A DNA stretch of 64,000 bases. Origin: Lichenicoccus sp964247695 (GTDB lineage Bacteria; Pseudomonadota; Alphaproteobacteria; Acetobacterales; Acetobacteraceae). The stretch covers positions 1 through 64,000 of the forward strand of contig CAXTVI010000010.1 in assembly GCA_964247695.1 (NCBI GenBank). The letters are read 5' to 3'. Position 1 is the stretch's first letter. Each line of letters begins with the position of its first letter. The notes beneath the pieces are model-generated. The model did not search any database. It was not told the DNA's origin and saw only the letters and a list, made by a program, of their open reading frames with translations. This document shows positions 25,626 through 34,725 of the stretch, piece after piece. The translations under genes were made by a program, and so were the position numbers.

Positions 25626-26540
25626 TTGGATCTCGTCCAGATCTTGAAGACGTTCAGGTGGCGCCTGCTGAGGGTCAAGGGTGATCGGGTGCCGGACAGG
25701 CCGATGCTGTTGTGGCGCTACGTCATGCGTCACCGCAGGCTGCCGAACCTGTTCCGGCCCCGGCGATTCAACGACAAGATCCTCATGCGGATCATGTTCG
25801 ACCGGCGGCCGGTGCTGGCGACGATGGCCGACAAATATGCGGTGCGGGAGCATGTGCGCGCCCGGATCGGCGACACGTCGCTGCCAGCGCTGCTGCATGT
25901 CACCACCGACCCGCGCACCATCCCGTTCGACACCCTGCCCGACAGCTTCGTGGTCAAGCCGACGCATGGCGCGAACTGGGTGCGTGTGGTGCGCGACAAG
26001 TCCGGTCTCGATCGCGAGGAGCTGATCGCCACCTGCAACGGCTGGCTGGCCCGGAACTACCATGCCGTCACCCGCGAGTGGGCATACCGCGATGTCATCC
26101 CGCGCATCCTCGTCGAGGAACTGGTCGATGACGGACACGGCATCACGCCTAACGACTACAAGCTCTTCGTCTTCGACGGGCGCACCGCGTTCATCCTGGT
26201 GATCATGGGTCGCTTCGAGGAGCGTTCGCACGTCATGATGACGCCGGACTGGCAGCCGGTCGATGTCACCTGGATCTATGCCGGCCGGCGCGGCACGCCG
26301 CCGCCGCCGCCGGTGCACCTGTCCGGGATGCTGCAGGCGGCACGGCGGCTTGGCCGCGACCTGGATTTCGTACGTATCGATTTCTACGACACGCCGGACA
26401 AGCTGTTCTTCGGCGAACTCACCGCAACCCCGGGCTGCGGCCTCGAGCGCTGCGAGCCGGACACGTTCGACCGGACGCTCGGCTCGTACTGGCACCTCGT
26501 GCCGGGCTATGCATTTCCGGATCGGACGTGTATCGGCTGA
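25626..26540 (+). CDS. TupA-like ATP-grasp protein, copy 1
   Basis: A 304-residue member of the ATPgrasp_TupA family, named for teichuronopeptide synthesis and often found in polysaccharide loci. Seen: PNLFRPRRFNDKILMRIM near the N-terminus, the ATP-binding FVVKPTHGANWVRVV, RILVEELVDDG and the metal-site end FVRIDFYDTPDKLFFGELTATPG. A TTG at 25626, with GGAG at 25614-25617, gives an N-terminus that aligns with copy 2. Such enzymes ligate an amino or carboxylate group, and the substrate here is unknown. It is followed 28 bp later by a close paralogue. Confidence 0.8.
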   Translation: MDLVQILKTFRWRLLRVKGDRVPDRPMLLWRYVMRHRRLPNLFRPRRFNDKILMRIMFDRRPVLATMADKYAVREHVRARIGDTSLPALLHVTTDPRTIPFDTLPDSFVVKPTHGANWVRVVRDKSGLDREELIATCNGWLARNYHAVTREWAYRDVIPRILVEELVDDGHGITPNDYKLFVFDGRTAFILVIMGRFEERSHVMMTPDWQPVDVTWIYAGRRGTPPPPPVHLSGMLQAARRLGRDLDFVRIDFYDTPDKLFFGELTATPGCGLERCEPDTFDRTLGSYWHLVPGYAFPDRTCIG

Positions 26541-26568
26541 ACGAAAGTTCAGAATCGAGGCGAGGCCA

Positions 26569-27459
26569 TTGCGTCCGATCAAGCTGTTGAAGTCGTTCAG
26601 GCGCCGCCTGATGAGCTCGGTCCGCAGTGATCGGGTGCCGGACAAGCCGCTCCTGGCGTGGCGATATGTCGCGCGGCATCGGCGGTTGCCGAACCTGTAC
26701 CGGCCGAAGCGCTTCACCGAAAAGATCCTCTGGCGGATCATGTTCGATCGCCGGCCGATCCTGGGAGTCATGGCCGACAAGTTCGCGGTGCGCGAACATG
26801 TGCGCCAGCGGATCGGCGAGCAGGTGCTGCCCGGGCTGCTGCACGTCACCACCGACCCGCGGACAATCCCCTTCGACACCCTGCCCGAAAGCTTCGTGGT
26901 CAAGCCGACGCATGGGGCCAACTGGGTGCGGGTCGTAACCGACAAGAGCATGGTTGACCGCGAGGAGCTGATCGCGACCTGCCATGGCTGGCTCGGCCAG
27001 AATTACCACGCGGTCACCCGCGAGTGGGCGTACAAGGGGGTTGTCCCGCGCATCATCGTCGAGGAGCTGATCGACGACGGCAACGGCATCACGCCCAACG
27101 ACTACAAGCTCTTTGTCTTCAACGGCCGCACCGAGTTCATCCTGGTGATCATGGGTCGCTTCGAGGAGCGCTCGCATGCGGTGGTGACGCCGGACTGGCA
27201 GCCGGTGGATGTGGTCTGGCCCTATACCGGCCGTCCCGGCACCGCAACGCCGCCGCCGCACCTCGCCGAGATGCTGGCGGCCGCCGAACGGCTCGGCCGC
27301 GACATGGATTTCGTGCGCATCGATTTCTACGACACGCCGGACAAGCTGTTCTTCGGCGAGTTGACCGCAACCCCTGGCTGCAGCCTGGAGCGCTGGGACC
27401 CGCTCTCGTTCGACCGCACGCTGGGAGCGTGCTGGAGCATGGACCGCACCCGGCGGTGA
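26569..27459 (+). CDS. TupA-like ATP-grasp protein, copy 2
   Basis: A 296-residue paralogue of the preceding gene, with long near-identical blocks (for example SFVVKPTHGANWVRVV, GITPNDYKLFVF, VRIDFYDTPDKLFFGELTAT). The start appears to be TTG 26569 after a GAGGCGAGG element. Copy 1 diverges mainly at the C-terminus (copy 1 ends PGYAFPDRTCIG; copy 2 ends SMDRTRR). Two specialised copies could act on different acceptors or together. The stop TGA overlaps the GTG start of the next gene, an MFS transporter, suggesting co-expression. Confidence 0.8.
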   Translation: MRPIKLLKSFRRRLMSSVRSDRVPDKPLLAWRYVARHRRLPNLYRPKRFTEKILWRIMFDRRPILGVMADKFAVREHVRQRIGEQVLPGLLHVTTDPRTIPFDTLPESFVVKPTHGANWVRVVTDKSMVDREELIATCHGWLGQNYHAVTREWAYKGVVPRIIVEELIDDGNGITPNDYKLFVFNGRTEFILVIMGRFEERSHAVVTPDWQPVDVVWPYTGRPGTATPPPHLAEMLAAAERLGRDMDFVRIDFYDTPDKLFFGELTATPGCSLERWDPLSFDRTLGACWSMDRTRR

Positions 27460-28739
27460 GGCCCCACGATCCGCGCCTGGACGCCATCTACCGCAGGGTT
27501 GCCTGGCGGCTGATCCCGTTCCTGGTCCTGTGCTTCTTCTGTGCCTATGTCGACCGTATCAATGTCGGCTTCGCCAAGCTGCAGATGCTGCGCGACCTCG
27601 GCTTCAGCGACGCGGTGTTCGGCGCCGGCGCCGGGATGTTCTTTCTCAGCTACGCGCTGCTGGAAATCCCCAGCAACCTGATCCTGGCGCGCATCGGCGC
27701 GCGGCGCTGGATCGCGCGCATCATGGTAACCTGGGGCTGCATCTCGGCGCTCGGGATGTTCGTCCGCACGCCGCTCGAGTTCTATACGGTGCGCCTGCTG
27801 CTCGGCATCGCGGAGGCCGGCTTCGCGCCCGGCATCCTGCTCTACGTCTCGCAGTGGTTTCCGGCGCGGCGACGCGGGGCGGCGATGGCAGCGTTCTTCA
27901 TGGCGATCCCGCTCTCCGGCATGATCGGGGCACCGCTGTCCGGCTGGCTGCTCGGCGCCCTGCACGGCACCCTTGGCCTGCGCGGCTGGCAGTGGCTGTT
28001 CCTGGTCGAGGCGCTGCCTTCGGTCCTGGTCGGGTTCGCCTGCCTGTTCATACTGCGCGAGGGGCCGCACGACGCCGCCTGGCTGGACCTCGCCGAGCAG
28101 GACCTGCTCGAACGCGACCTCGCCGCCGATGCCGGGATGGCGTCCGGGCATGCCGGGATAGCTGCCTTCCTCGCCGATGCTCGCGTCTGGAAGCTGTCGG
28201 CGCTGTATTTCTGCATCGTCATGGGCCAGTACGCGATCTCGTTCTGGCTGCCGACCATCGTCCGCGAGGCCGGCGTACGCAGCCTCGGGGTGAACGGGCT
28301 CTTGACCGCGGTGCCGTTCCTCGCCGCCCTGGTGGCCATGCCGCTGCTCGGGCGCCATGCCGACCGCACGCGCGAGCGGCGCTGGCACCTGGCCGGCGCG
28401 ATGGCCGCCGGCGGTGTCGGGCTGGTGCTGGCGCCGCTCGCAGGCCATGCGATCGCCCCCGCGCTCGCCTGCCTGTGCGTGGCCGCGGCCGGGCTGCTGT
28501 CGGCGACCGCCCTGTTCTGGCCGCTGCCGCCGGCGATCCTCGGCGGATTGTCGGCGGCCGCCGGGATCGCGCTGATCAACGCGCTCGGCAACATCGCGGG
28601 CTTCGCCTCGCCGTTCCTGGTCGGGCTGCTGACGCGGGCGACCGGCACCACCGAGGCCGGCATGTTCGCCATCGCCGGCATCGTCTGGCTCGGCGCCGCC
28701 CTGGTGTTTCTCACCCCCGCCCGGCTGGTGAACCGGTAG
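27456..28739 (+). CDS. MFS transporter, anion:cation symporter type
   Basis: A 427-residue major-facilitator protein with about 12 membrane segments. The DRINVGFAKLQM motif after the first segment, EIPSNLILARIGARRWIARIM and GIAEAGFAPGILLYVSQWFP are typical of the ACS family, whose members carry organic anions such as phthalate, tartrate or hexuronates. The GTG start at 27456 overlaps the upstream ATP-grasp stop. The substrate cannot be assigned. Confidence 0.87.
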   Translation: MRPHDPRLDAIYRRVAWRLIPFLVLCFFCAYVDRINVGFAKLQMLRDLGFSDAVFGAGAGMFFLSYALLEIPSNLILARIGARRWIARIMVTWGCISALGMFVRTPLEFYTVRLLLGIAEAGFAPGILLYVSQWFPARRRGAAMAAFFMAIPLSGMIGAPLSGWLLGALHGTLGLRGWQWLFLVEALPSVLVGFACLFILREGPHDAAWLDLAEQDLLERDLAADAGMASGHAGIAAFLADARVWKLSALYFCIVMGQYAISFWLPTIVREAGVRSLGVNGLLTAVPFLAALVAMPLLGRHADRTRERRWHLAGAMAAGGVGLVLAPLAGHAIAPALACLCVAAAGLLSATALFWPLPPAILGGLSAAAGIALINALGNIAGFASPFLVGLLTRATGTTEAGMFAIAGIVWLGAALVFLTPARLVNR

Positions 28740-28796
28740 CCAAACCCCCCTGTTCCGCTAAGCTCCCAGCCAACGATAACAAACGGGGAGGGCGCC

Positions 28797-30122
28797 ATGG
28801 CCGGAACGGTTCAGGAAGCCACGCAGATACGTCAGCCGATGCGCACGCGCATGCCGGCGGCACGCTGGATCATGGTCTGGCTGTGCTTCCTGGCACTCGC
28901 GGTGAACTACACCGATCGCGCCAATCTCGCGGTGGCGGCGCCAAGCATCAAGCAGGCGCTCGGCGTCGACAACACCACCATGGGCCTGCTGCTGGGCTCG
29001 TTCTTCTGGACCTACGCGATCATGCAGCTCCCGGCCGGCTGGCTGGTGGACCGCTACGGCGCGCGCCTGATGTTCCCGATCGCGGTGTGCTGGTGGTCGC
29101 TGTTCACCGCGCTGACCGCGGTCGCCAACTCGGCGGCCAGCCTGTTCGGCTTCAGGCTGCTGCTCGGCGCCGGCGAGGCGGGCGGCTATCCGGCCTCGGC
29201 GCGCGTGGTGTCGCGCTGGTTTCCGCCGCACGAGCGCGGATTTGCTTCCTCGATCTTCGATTCCGGCTCGCGGGTCGGCAATCTCGCGGCGATCCCGCTC
29301 TGCGCCTGGCTGATTGGCTCGTTCGGCTGGCGCACCTCCTTTGTGGTGACCGGGCTGCTCGGCTTCGTCTGGGCCGGCGCGTGGCTGCTGATCTACCGCA
29401 AGCCCGAGCAGCATCCGGACGTGACGCCGGAAGCGTTGCGCGAGATGGCCGAGAGCCGGGCAAATCCTGCACCCGACGAGCCGCCGATGCGCTGGATCTC
29501 GCTGTTCCGGTATCGCACCATCTGGGGGATGATGATCGGCTTCTTCTGCCTGAACTTCGTGATCTACTTCTTCATCACCTGGTTCCCGACCTACCTGATG
29601 ACGGCGCGGCACTTCTCCCTCAAGCAGTTCGGCACGCTGGGGCTGATCCCCGGCCTGATCGCGGTGCCCGGCGGCTGGCTCGGCGGCTTCACCTCGGACT
29701 GGCTGTACCGGCGCGGCTGGAGCCTGACAGCCGCGCGCAAGACGTGTCTCGTCGGCGGCATGCTGCTCTCCTCGGTGATCACGCTGGCGGCCGTGGTGCC
29801 GGCGGCCTGGATGGCGCTGGTGCTGTTCGGCGTCGCCTATGCGGCACTCGCCTTTACCGCCGCCTCCATCTGGTCGCTGCCGGGCGACGTGGCGCCGACG
29901 CGCGCGCAGGTGGCCTCGATCGGCGGCATCCAGAACTTCGCCTCGAACCTGGCCGGCGTGGTGACCACCAGCTTCACCGGCGTGATGCTGACCATCACGC
30001 ACGGCTCGTTCGTGATCCCCCTCGTTACCGCCGGCGGGCTGTGCCTGGTGGGTGCTGCGACCTACCTGTTCGTGGTCGGCCCGATCGCGCCGCTGCCGGT
30101 GATCGCCGGGCGGCGCCGCTGA
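28797..30122 (+). CDS. MFS transporter, ACS family (second copy type)
   Basis: A 441-residue MFS transporter. NYTDRANLAVAAPSIKQALG, LPAGWLVDRYGARLMFP and GAGEAGGYPASARVVSRWFP place it among the hexuronate/glucarate-type ACS permeases. ATG 28797 follows GGGGAGGG. The region between the two transporter genes is 57 bp, so joint transcription is likely. A hairpin directly after the stop codon may end the transcript. Confidence 0.88.
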   Translation: MAGTVQEATQIRQPMRTRMPAARWIMVWLCFLALAVNYTDRANLAVAAPSIKQALGVDNTTMGLLLGSFFWTYAIMQLPAGWLVDRYGARLMFPIAVCWWSLFTALTAVANSAASLFGFRLLLGAGEAGGYPASARVVSRWFPPHERGFASSIFDSGSRVGNLAAIPLCAWLIGSFGWRTSFVVTGLLGFVWAGAWLLIYRKPEQHPDVTPEALREMAESRANPAPDEPPMRWISLFRYRTIWGMMIGFFCLNFVIYFFITWFPTYLMTARHFSLKQFGTLGLIPGLIAVPGGWLGGFTSDWLYRRGWSLTAARKTCLVGGMLLSSVITLAAVVPAAWMALVLFGVAYAALAFTAASIWSLPGDVAPTRAQVASIGGIQNFASNLAGVVTTSFTGVMLTITHGSFVIPLVTAGGLCLVGAATYLFVVGPIAPLPVIAGRRR

Positions 30123-30123
30123 A

Positions 30124-30141
30124 CAGGCGGCCCTCCGCCTG
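30124..30141 (+). terminator. Hairpin after the MFS gene, possible terminator
   Basis: CAGGCGG-CCCT-CCGCCTG is a perfect 7-bp stem with a 4-base loop starting two bases after the stop codon. No U-run follows, so intrinsic termination would be weak; RNA end protection is the alternative. Confidence 0.4.
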
Positions 30142-30331
30142 GTCTCGTCAGGACCGTATCCCGCCTCGTAAGCGCATTGGGGGGTAGGCGGGCCCCAATC
30201 CTGTTGCAATGGCCGGTGGCTCCAGAGGGCACTAGGTAATTTCCGAACCTGCCGCCGACAATACATTGCCGGTTACACTTGCGGATCGCGCGATGCTCGC
30301 GCCCTCCAGACAGGGTAGCCACCAGATAATA

Positions 30332-33217
30332 ATGCTTGACGCCCCGGGGCTGCTGCAGCCCGACCCGCTGTCGTCGGGCAGCCTGGTTACGGATTGCGCG
30401 CATGATCCGATTCATGCGCCCGGCCATGTGCAGCCGCACGGCGTGCTGGTGGCGACTTATCCGGGCAGCCGGCGGATCAGCCATGTCAGCGAGAACATCG
30501 ACGCCTCGCTCGGCCTCGCAGCGTCCGCGGTGATCGACTGCGGGATCGACCAGCTCTTCGGCTCATTCGCCGCAGCCGCCATCGAGCTGTCGCTCGGCAG
30601 CGAGAGCTATGCGCCCTCGAACGTCCTGACCCTGACGCTGCCGATCCCCCGGCGTCCGCGTCGCAAGATCGTGGCACACCGGCATCGCGACCGGCTGATC
30701 GTCGAGCTGGAGGATGCGCCGCTGGTCGACGATCATGGCGGCGCGCTGTCCCAGGCGTCCGGGATCATCGCCAGCCTGCGCCGCGCCGAGACCGTCGAGC
30801 AGCTCTGCGACAGCGCGGCGCGCCAGATCCGGCAACTGGTCGGCTTCCACCGGGCGCTGGTGTACCGCTTCGACGACGATGGCCATGGCACCGTCATGGC
30901 CGAGGACCGCGCGCCCGGCCTGGCCAGCTACCTGCGGCTGCGCTTCCCGGGCTCGGACATCCCGGAGCCGGCGCGGCGGCTCTTCCTGCTGCAGCGCGTG
31001 CGCGGCATCCCCGATGCGGGCTACCGGCCGCAGGCCCTGGTAACCGCCGGGGGCGTCGATCCCGCGGAGGCGCTGGACATGACGTTCTGCGGGCTGCGCG
31101 GCGTGGCACCGGTGCACTGCGACTATCTGCGCCGCATGGGCGTCAAGGCGACGCTGGCGATCTCGCTGCTGCGCGAGAACGTGCTGTGGGGCATGATCGT
31201 CTGCCAGCACCTGGCTCCGTATCCGGTGGCCGCCGAGATGCGCGGGCTGTGCGACGTGATCGGGCAGCTCATCTCGGTGCTGCTGCTGCGGGTATCCGAA
31301 ACCGAGGAACTCGCGGGAAGGCTGCGGCGCCACTACACGATCGCCAGCCTGCGCAACGATATCGAGGCCGTCGGCGGGGTGGCGGAAGGGCTGCAGCATC
31401 GCGCGAGCGCGGTGCTCGAGCTGATGCAGGCTACCGGCGCGCTGATCCGCTGTGGCGGAACGACCAGCCTGATCGGCCAGACCCCCGATCTCGAGACCGC
31501 GGCGGGAATGGTCGGCATGCTGCGGCGCCGGCATCACGAGGACATCGTCAGCATCGACGACGCCGGCACGCCCGGCGGCCTCGCGGCGTCCTGCCCCGAC
31601 ACCGCCAGCGGCATCCTGCTGATGCCCATCACCAACAATCCCGAGGACGCCATCGCCTGGTTCCGGCCCGAGCGGGTGCGCTCGGTGCAGTGGGGGGGCG
31701 ACCCGCGCGACCCAATGCTCCGGGACCACGCAAGCACCGGCCCGTTATCGCCCGCCGCCTCGTTCGTGATCTGGAGCCAGCAGGTGCTGGGCCGCAGCGA
31801 TCCCTGGACCGCGACCGACCTGCAGGCGGCGCGCGACCTGCGCCGGACGATCACCGGCGCCCTGCTGCGGCAGGCGGAAACCCAGCTCGCGCGGCTCTCC
31901 GCCTATGACCCGCTGACCGGGCTCGCCAACCGGCGCACCATCGAGGCGCATCTCGAGCGCTGGCGCCTGGAGGCGCGCCACCCGATCGCGGCCCTGCTTT
32001 ATGTCGACATCGACCGCTTCAAGACCACCAACGACACCTTCGGCCATGCCGGCGGCGACGAGATGCTGGTCCAGATGGGCGCCCGGCTGCGTCATTCCGC
32101 CCCGGCCGGGAGCGTCGTCGGACGGCTCGGCGGCGACGAGTTCGTCATTCTCTGGGAGGGTGCCGCGCCGCAGGAGGCCGAGCGTCTGGCGCTGTCGCTG
32201 CTGCAGGAACTGGCGCTGCCGATCGTGCTGCAGGGCCAGGGCCGGCACATGAATGCCAGCATCGGCATCGCGCATGCCGCGGCGGAGGGTCCGGATGTCC
32301 TGATGCGGCAGGCGGATGCGGCCATGTATGCCGCCAAGCGGGCCGGTGGCGGCCGGGCCGTGCTGTTCCAGGTCGCCCTGCACGCCGCGGTGCTGACCGA
32401 TATGCAGACCGAGCAGGATCTGTTCCGGGCGGTCGCGAACAACGAGCTCGAGATCCACTATCAGCCGCAGGTGACGGTGTCCGGACGGCAGGTCTTCGGC
32501 TTCGAGGCGCTGGTGCGATGGCGCCATCCGGACCGCGGCTGGGTGTCGCCCGTCGAGTTCATCCCGCGCGCCGAGGAGGCCGGGCTGATCGCGCAGATCG
32601 GCGCCTGGGTGCTGGCAGGCGCCATCCGCCAGATCGGCCTCTGGCGGCGGCTGCGGCCGGAGCTGACGATGTCGATCAACGTGTCGGCCCGGCAACTGAC
32701 CGAAGGCTCGCTGAGCACGTTGCTGGCGGCGATCCTCACTGCAGAAGACGTGCCGGGCAACGCGATCTGCATCGAGGTCACCGAGAGCGCTCTGATGCAC
32801 GAGGCGTCGGTGCGCGAGCTGCAGCTGATGCGCGATCTCGGGGCGAAGGTGGCGGTCGATGATTTCGGCACCGGCTACTCCTCGCTCGCCTACCTGCAGA
32901 GCCTGCCCGTCGATACGGTCAAGATCGACCGCAGCTTCGTCACCCCGCTCGGCTCGAGTGCGAAGGCGGACCGCTTCTTTCGCGCCGTCGTGGCGCTCGC
33001 GCACACCATCGAGCTGCGCACCATCGCCGAAGGCTGCGAGACCGAGGGCCAGTGGCAGGTTATCGCGGAGGCCGGCTGCGGCGCGGTGCAGGGCTGGCTG
33101 GTGGCCTATGCGATGGATGCCGACGCGATCGGTGCCCATCTCGAGCAGGCCCAGGGCTGGGCCGCCCCGCCGGGCGGCGCGACGCCGGTGCAGCCGCCCG
33201 GCGGGGGTCCTGGGTGA
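30332..33217 (+). CDS. Bacteriophytochrome with GGDEF and EAL output domains
   Basis: A 961-residue light-sensing c-di-GMP enzyme with the PAS-GAF-PHY-GGDEF-EAL layout of Rhodobacter BphG1. The chromophore cysteine is C22 in TDCAHDPIHAPGHVQPHG. The GAF domain has GSDIP (D209), APVHCDYLRRMGV and VCQHLAPY with the two chromophore-contacting histidines. The PHY tongue reads SPAASF where phytochromes normally have PRxSF. GGDEF is intact (GRLGGDEFVIL) but has no RxxD inhibitory site. EAL is intact (FEALVRWRHP, DDFGTGYSS, KIDRSFV). ATG 30332 is chosen by cysteine spacing; in-frame starts at 30266 and 30293 exist. No heme oxygenase gene is present in the window. Confidence 0.9.
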   Translation: MLDAPGLLQPDPLSSGSLVTDCAHDPIHAPGHVQPHGVLVATYPGSRRISHVSENIDASLGLAASAVIDCGIDQLFGSFAAAAIELSLGSESYAPSNVLTLTLPIPRRPRRKIVAHRHRDRLIVELEDAPLVDDHGGALSQASGIIASLRRAETVEQLCDSAARQIRQLVGFHRALVYRFDDDGHGTVMAEDRAPGLASYLRLRFPGSDIPEPARRLFLLQRVRGIPDAGYRPQALVTAGGVDPAEALDMTFCGLRGVAPVHCDYLRRMGVKATLAISLLRENVLWGMIVCQHLAPYPVAAEMRGLCDVIGQLISVLLLRVSETEELAGRLRRHYTIASLRNDIEAVGGVAEGLQHRASAVLELMQATGALIRCGGTTSLIGQTPDLETAAGMVGMLRRRHHEDIVSIDDAGTPGGLAASCPDTASGILLMPITNNPEDAIAWFRPERVRSVQWGGDPRDPMLRDHASTGPLSPAASFVIWSQQVLGRSDPWTATDLQAARDLRRTITGALLRQAETQLARLSAYDPLTGLANRRTIEAHLERWRLEARHPIAALLYVDIDRFKTTNDTFGHAGGDEMLVQMGARLRHSAPAGSVVGRLGGDEFVILWEGAAPQEAERLALSLLQELALPIVLQGQGRHMNASIGIAHAAAEGPDVLMRQADAAMYAAKRAGGGRAVLFQVALHAAVLTDMQTEQDLFRAVANNELEIHYQPQVTVSGRQVFGFEALVRWRHPDRGWVSPVEFIPRAEEAGLIAQIGAWVLAGAIRQIGLWRRLRPELTMSINVSARQLTEGSLSTLLAAILTAEDVPGNAICIEVTESALMHEASVRELQLMRDLGAKVAVDDFGTGYSSLAYLQSLPVDTVKIDRSFVTPLGSSAKADRFFRAVVALAHTIELRTIAEGCETEGQWQVIAEAGCGAVQGWLVAYAMDADAIGAHLEQAQGWAAPPGGATPVQPPGGGPG

Positions 33218-33222
33218 CCGGC

Positions 33223-33585
33223 TCAGGCGAGCCAAGCCACGAGGCGCGGCCGCACCCGCAGGAAGCGGACATACAGCCGCTCCAGCACCGCCAGCGCATG
33301 GCGATTGCGCGCCGCGAGCCCGAGCGGCCGCAGCAGCGGGATCCGCCGCCACATGGCGGCGAAGGCGGCGGCGCCGGACAGCAGCTGGCCATCCTCCTCG
33401 GCATGGAAGCGCGCCATCAGCGCGCCCCGATCGATCGGGCAGGCAGACGGTTCCGCCCCGCCACCCGGCGAGACATCCCGGAACTCGATCGCCTGTGCAC
33501 GGTCGAGCCGGCGCATCAGGGCGACCTCGCGCCGGCACAGCGGGCAGCCGCCATCGAACCAGACGATCAGGGCACGCGGCCGCAC
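33223..33585 (-). CDS. DCC-family (DUF393) thiol-disulfide oxidoreductase-like protein
   Basis: A 120-residue protein beginning IVWFDGGCPLCRREVALM, the DxxCxxC signature that names the DCC family. The rest is compatible with a small thioredoxin-like helical domain; its biochemical role is not established. GTG 33585 is the start, three bases after the stop of the upstream SDR gene, so they are expressed together. Confidence 0.82.
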   Translation of the reverse strand: MRPRALIVWFDGGCPLCRREVALMRRLDRAQAIEFRDVSPGGGAEPSACPIDRGALMARFHAEEDGQLLSGAAAFAAMWRRIPLLRPLGLAARNRHALAVLERLYVRFLRVRPRLVAWLA

Positions 33586-33588
33586 CCG

Positions 33589-34320
33589 TCAGATGTCCTG
33601 GTTCTGGGGCAGGATCACAAGGTCGCGGATCGTCACGTGGCGCGGTCGGGTCAGCATGAAGAGCACCGCCTCGGCGACATCCTCCGAGCGCAGGCCCTCG
33701 CGGCTCGCCACCTTCGCGTCGATGGCGTCCGCGTCGTGATAGCCCCAGAGTTCGTTCAGCACGATGCCCGGTGCCACCGAGCCCACGCGTATGCCGTCGC
33801 CCGCCACCTGCCGGCGCACGCCGTGCACGAAGGCCTGCACCGCGTGCTTGCTGGCGCTGTACACCGGCTCCATGTGCAGCGCCTGGTGCCCGGAGATCGA
33901 GCTGGTCACCACGATGTCGCCGGAGCGCTGCGCGATCATGCCGGGCAGCACCGCCCGGACCGCGCGGAACACGCTGTTCACGTTCACCGACAGCATCTCG
34001 TCCCACTGGTCCGGGTCGGCCTCCACGGCGATCCCCGGGTAGAACAGCCCGGCATTGGCCAGCAGAACGTCGATGCGGCCGTAGTGCGCCAGTGTCGCCG
34101 CCACCATGCGCTCGACGTCGGCGGGTACCGCGAGGTCGGCCTGCACCACCAGTCCCGCGGCCTGCCCGATCTCCGCCTGCAGCGCCGCAAGGCGTGTGCC
34201 CGAGCGCGCCGACAGCGCGACCTGCGCGCCGTCGGCAGCGAGCGAGCGGGCCATCGCCCGGCCGATCCCCGAGCTCGCGCCCGTGACGAGCGCCACCCTG
34301 CCGTGCAGTTCCTGGTTCAT
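33589..34320 (-). CDS. Short-chain dehydrogenase, ribitol 2-dehydrogenase-like
   Basis: A 243-residue SDR. TGASSGIGRAMA is the cofactor loop, LLANAG follows, and YSASKHAVQAF carries the catalytic Tyr and Lys. The C-terminal half (EPVYSASKHAVQAFVHGVRR, VTIRDLVILPQNQDI) resembles Klebsiella ribitol 2-dehydrogenase closely, including the unusual last ten residues. A polyol oxidation is therefore the best guess, though no ribitol kinase or transporter is adjacent. ATG 34320 has GGAGGAC upstream. The start faces a palindrome-rich spacer. Confidence 0.82.
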   Translation of the reverse strand: MNQELHGRVALVTGASSGIGRAMARSLAADGAQVALSARSGTRLAALQAEIGQAAGLVVQADLAVPADVERMVAATLAHYGRIDVLLANAGLFYPGIAVEADPDQWDEMLSVNVNSVFRAVRAVLPGMIAQRSGDIVVTSSISGHQALHMEPVYSASKHAVQAFVHGVRRQVAGDGIRVGSVAPGIVLNELWGYHDADAIDAKVASREGLRSEDVAEAVLFMLTRPRHVTIRDLVILPQNQDI

Positions 34321-34473
34321 GCTGTCCTCCGGCCGCCGGTTGCCGGCGCCCCCTCGCCGGAGCATCGCCACGCCCGGCAGGCTGTCCAGGCCAGTCTCGA
34401 CCGGCCGCGAGCCGCCGTAAAGCGGCTTTCCCGCACAGCATGCGGCGTCGTCCGCGCCGGATCGGCGGCCGGT

Positions 34474-34501
34474 CCAAATATTTGGCAGCTGCGTTATAAC
34501 G
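34474..34501. promoter_or_regulatory. Three abutting perfect palindromes
   Basis: CCAAATATTTGG (34474-34485), GCAGCTGC (34485-34492) and CGTTATAACG (34492-34501) share their boundary bases and form one 28-bp block. It sits about 150 bp upstream of the SDR start and 225 bp upstream of the GGDEF-EAL start. Binding protein unknown. Confidence 0.4.
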
Positions 34502-34657
34502 TTTCCCGGGTATTTGCGGTCTCGGCGGTCGGATCCTGTCCGGCGCGGCGACGATACCGGTGAGTGAACGACGGTTTCTTCTAGGGTTTGACACTGACCT
34601 GATCAGGATGCTTGACATTAACTGCAGGTCTGGGCTCAGATATTGATCGACTTATAT

Positions 34658-34669
34658 ATTTCGCGAAAT
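34658..34669. promoter_or_regulatory. 12-bp perfect palindrome near the GGDEF-EAL gene
   Basis: ATTTCGCGAAAT is a perfect palindrome 56 bp before the ATG at 34726, within AT-rich DNA where a promoter is expected. A second palindrome, CCTGATCAGG, lies at 34598-34607. Confidence 0.35.
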
Positions 34670-34725
34670 GACTGGCCTCTCTCGCTAAATCGAGATGATT
34701 TTCGAAACGGGAACCGGCTCGCCTG

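Larger units (their letters stand above)
25626..27459 (+). repeat. Tandem gene duplication of the TupA-like ATP-grasp gene
   Basis: The two genes align along almost their whole length at both DNA and protein level, with a 28-bp spacer. Identity is highest over the ATP-binding core and lowest in the N-terminal 30 residues and the C-terminal 20, as expected for an established duplication under selection. Confidence 0.85.
34321..34725. other. Palindrome-rich divergent intergenic region
   Basis: This 405-bp spacer between the SDR (minus) and the PAS-GGDEF-EAL gene (plus) has no convincing gene. Its right half is markedly AT-richer than the surroundings and contains several perfect palindromes, plus a TTGACA at 34612-34617 that may belong to a promoter of the downstream gene. 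Confidence 0.6.

Noticed and set aside
27530..30187. Plus-strand open frame of 885 codons across both MFS genes
   Set aside because: Low-complexity Arg/Ala/Gly composition and no motifs; the two MFS proteins in other frames have membrane segments and family motifs.
31745..34618. Minus-strand open frame of 957 codons
   Set aside because: It runs antisense to the phytochrome gene and out of frame over the SDR and DCC genes, which have clear signatures.
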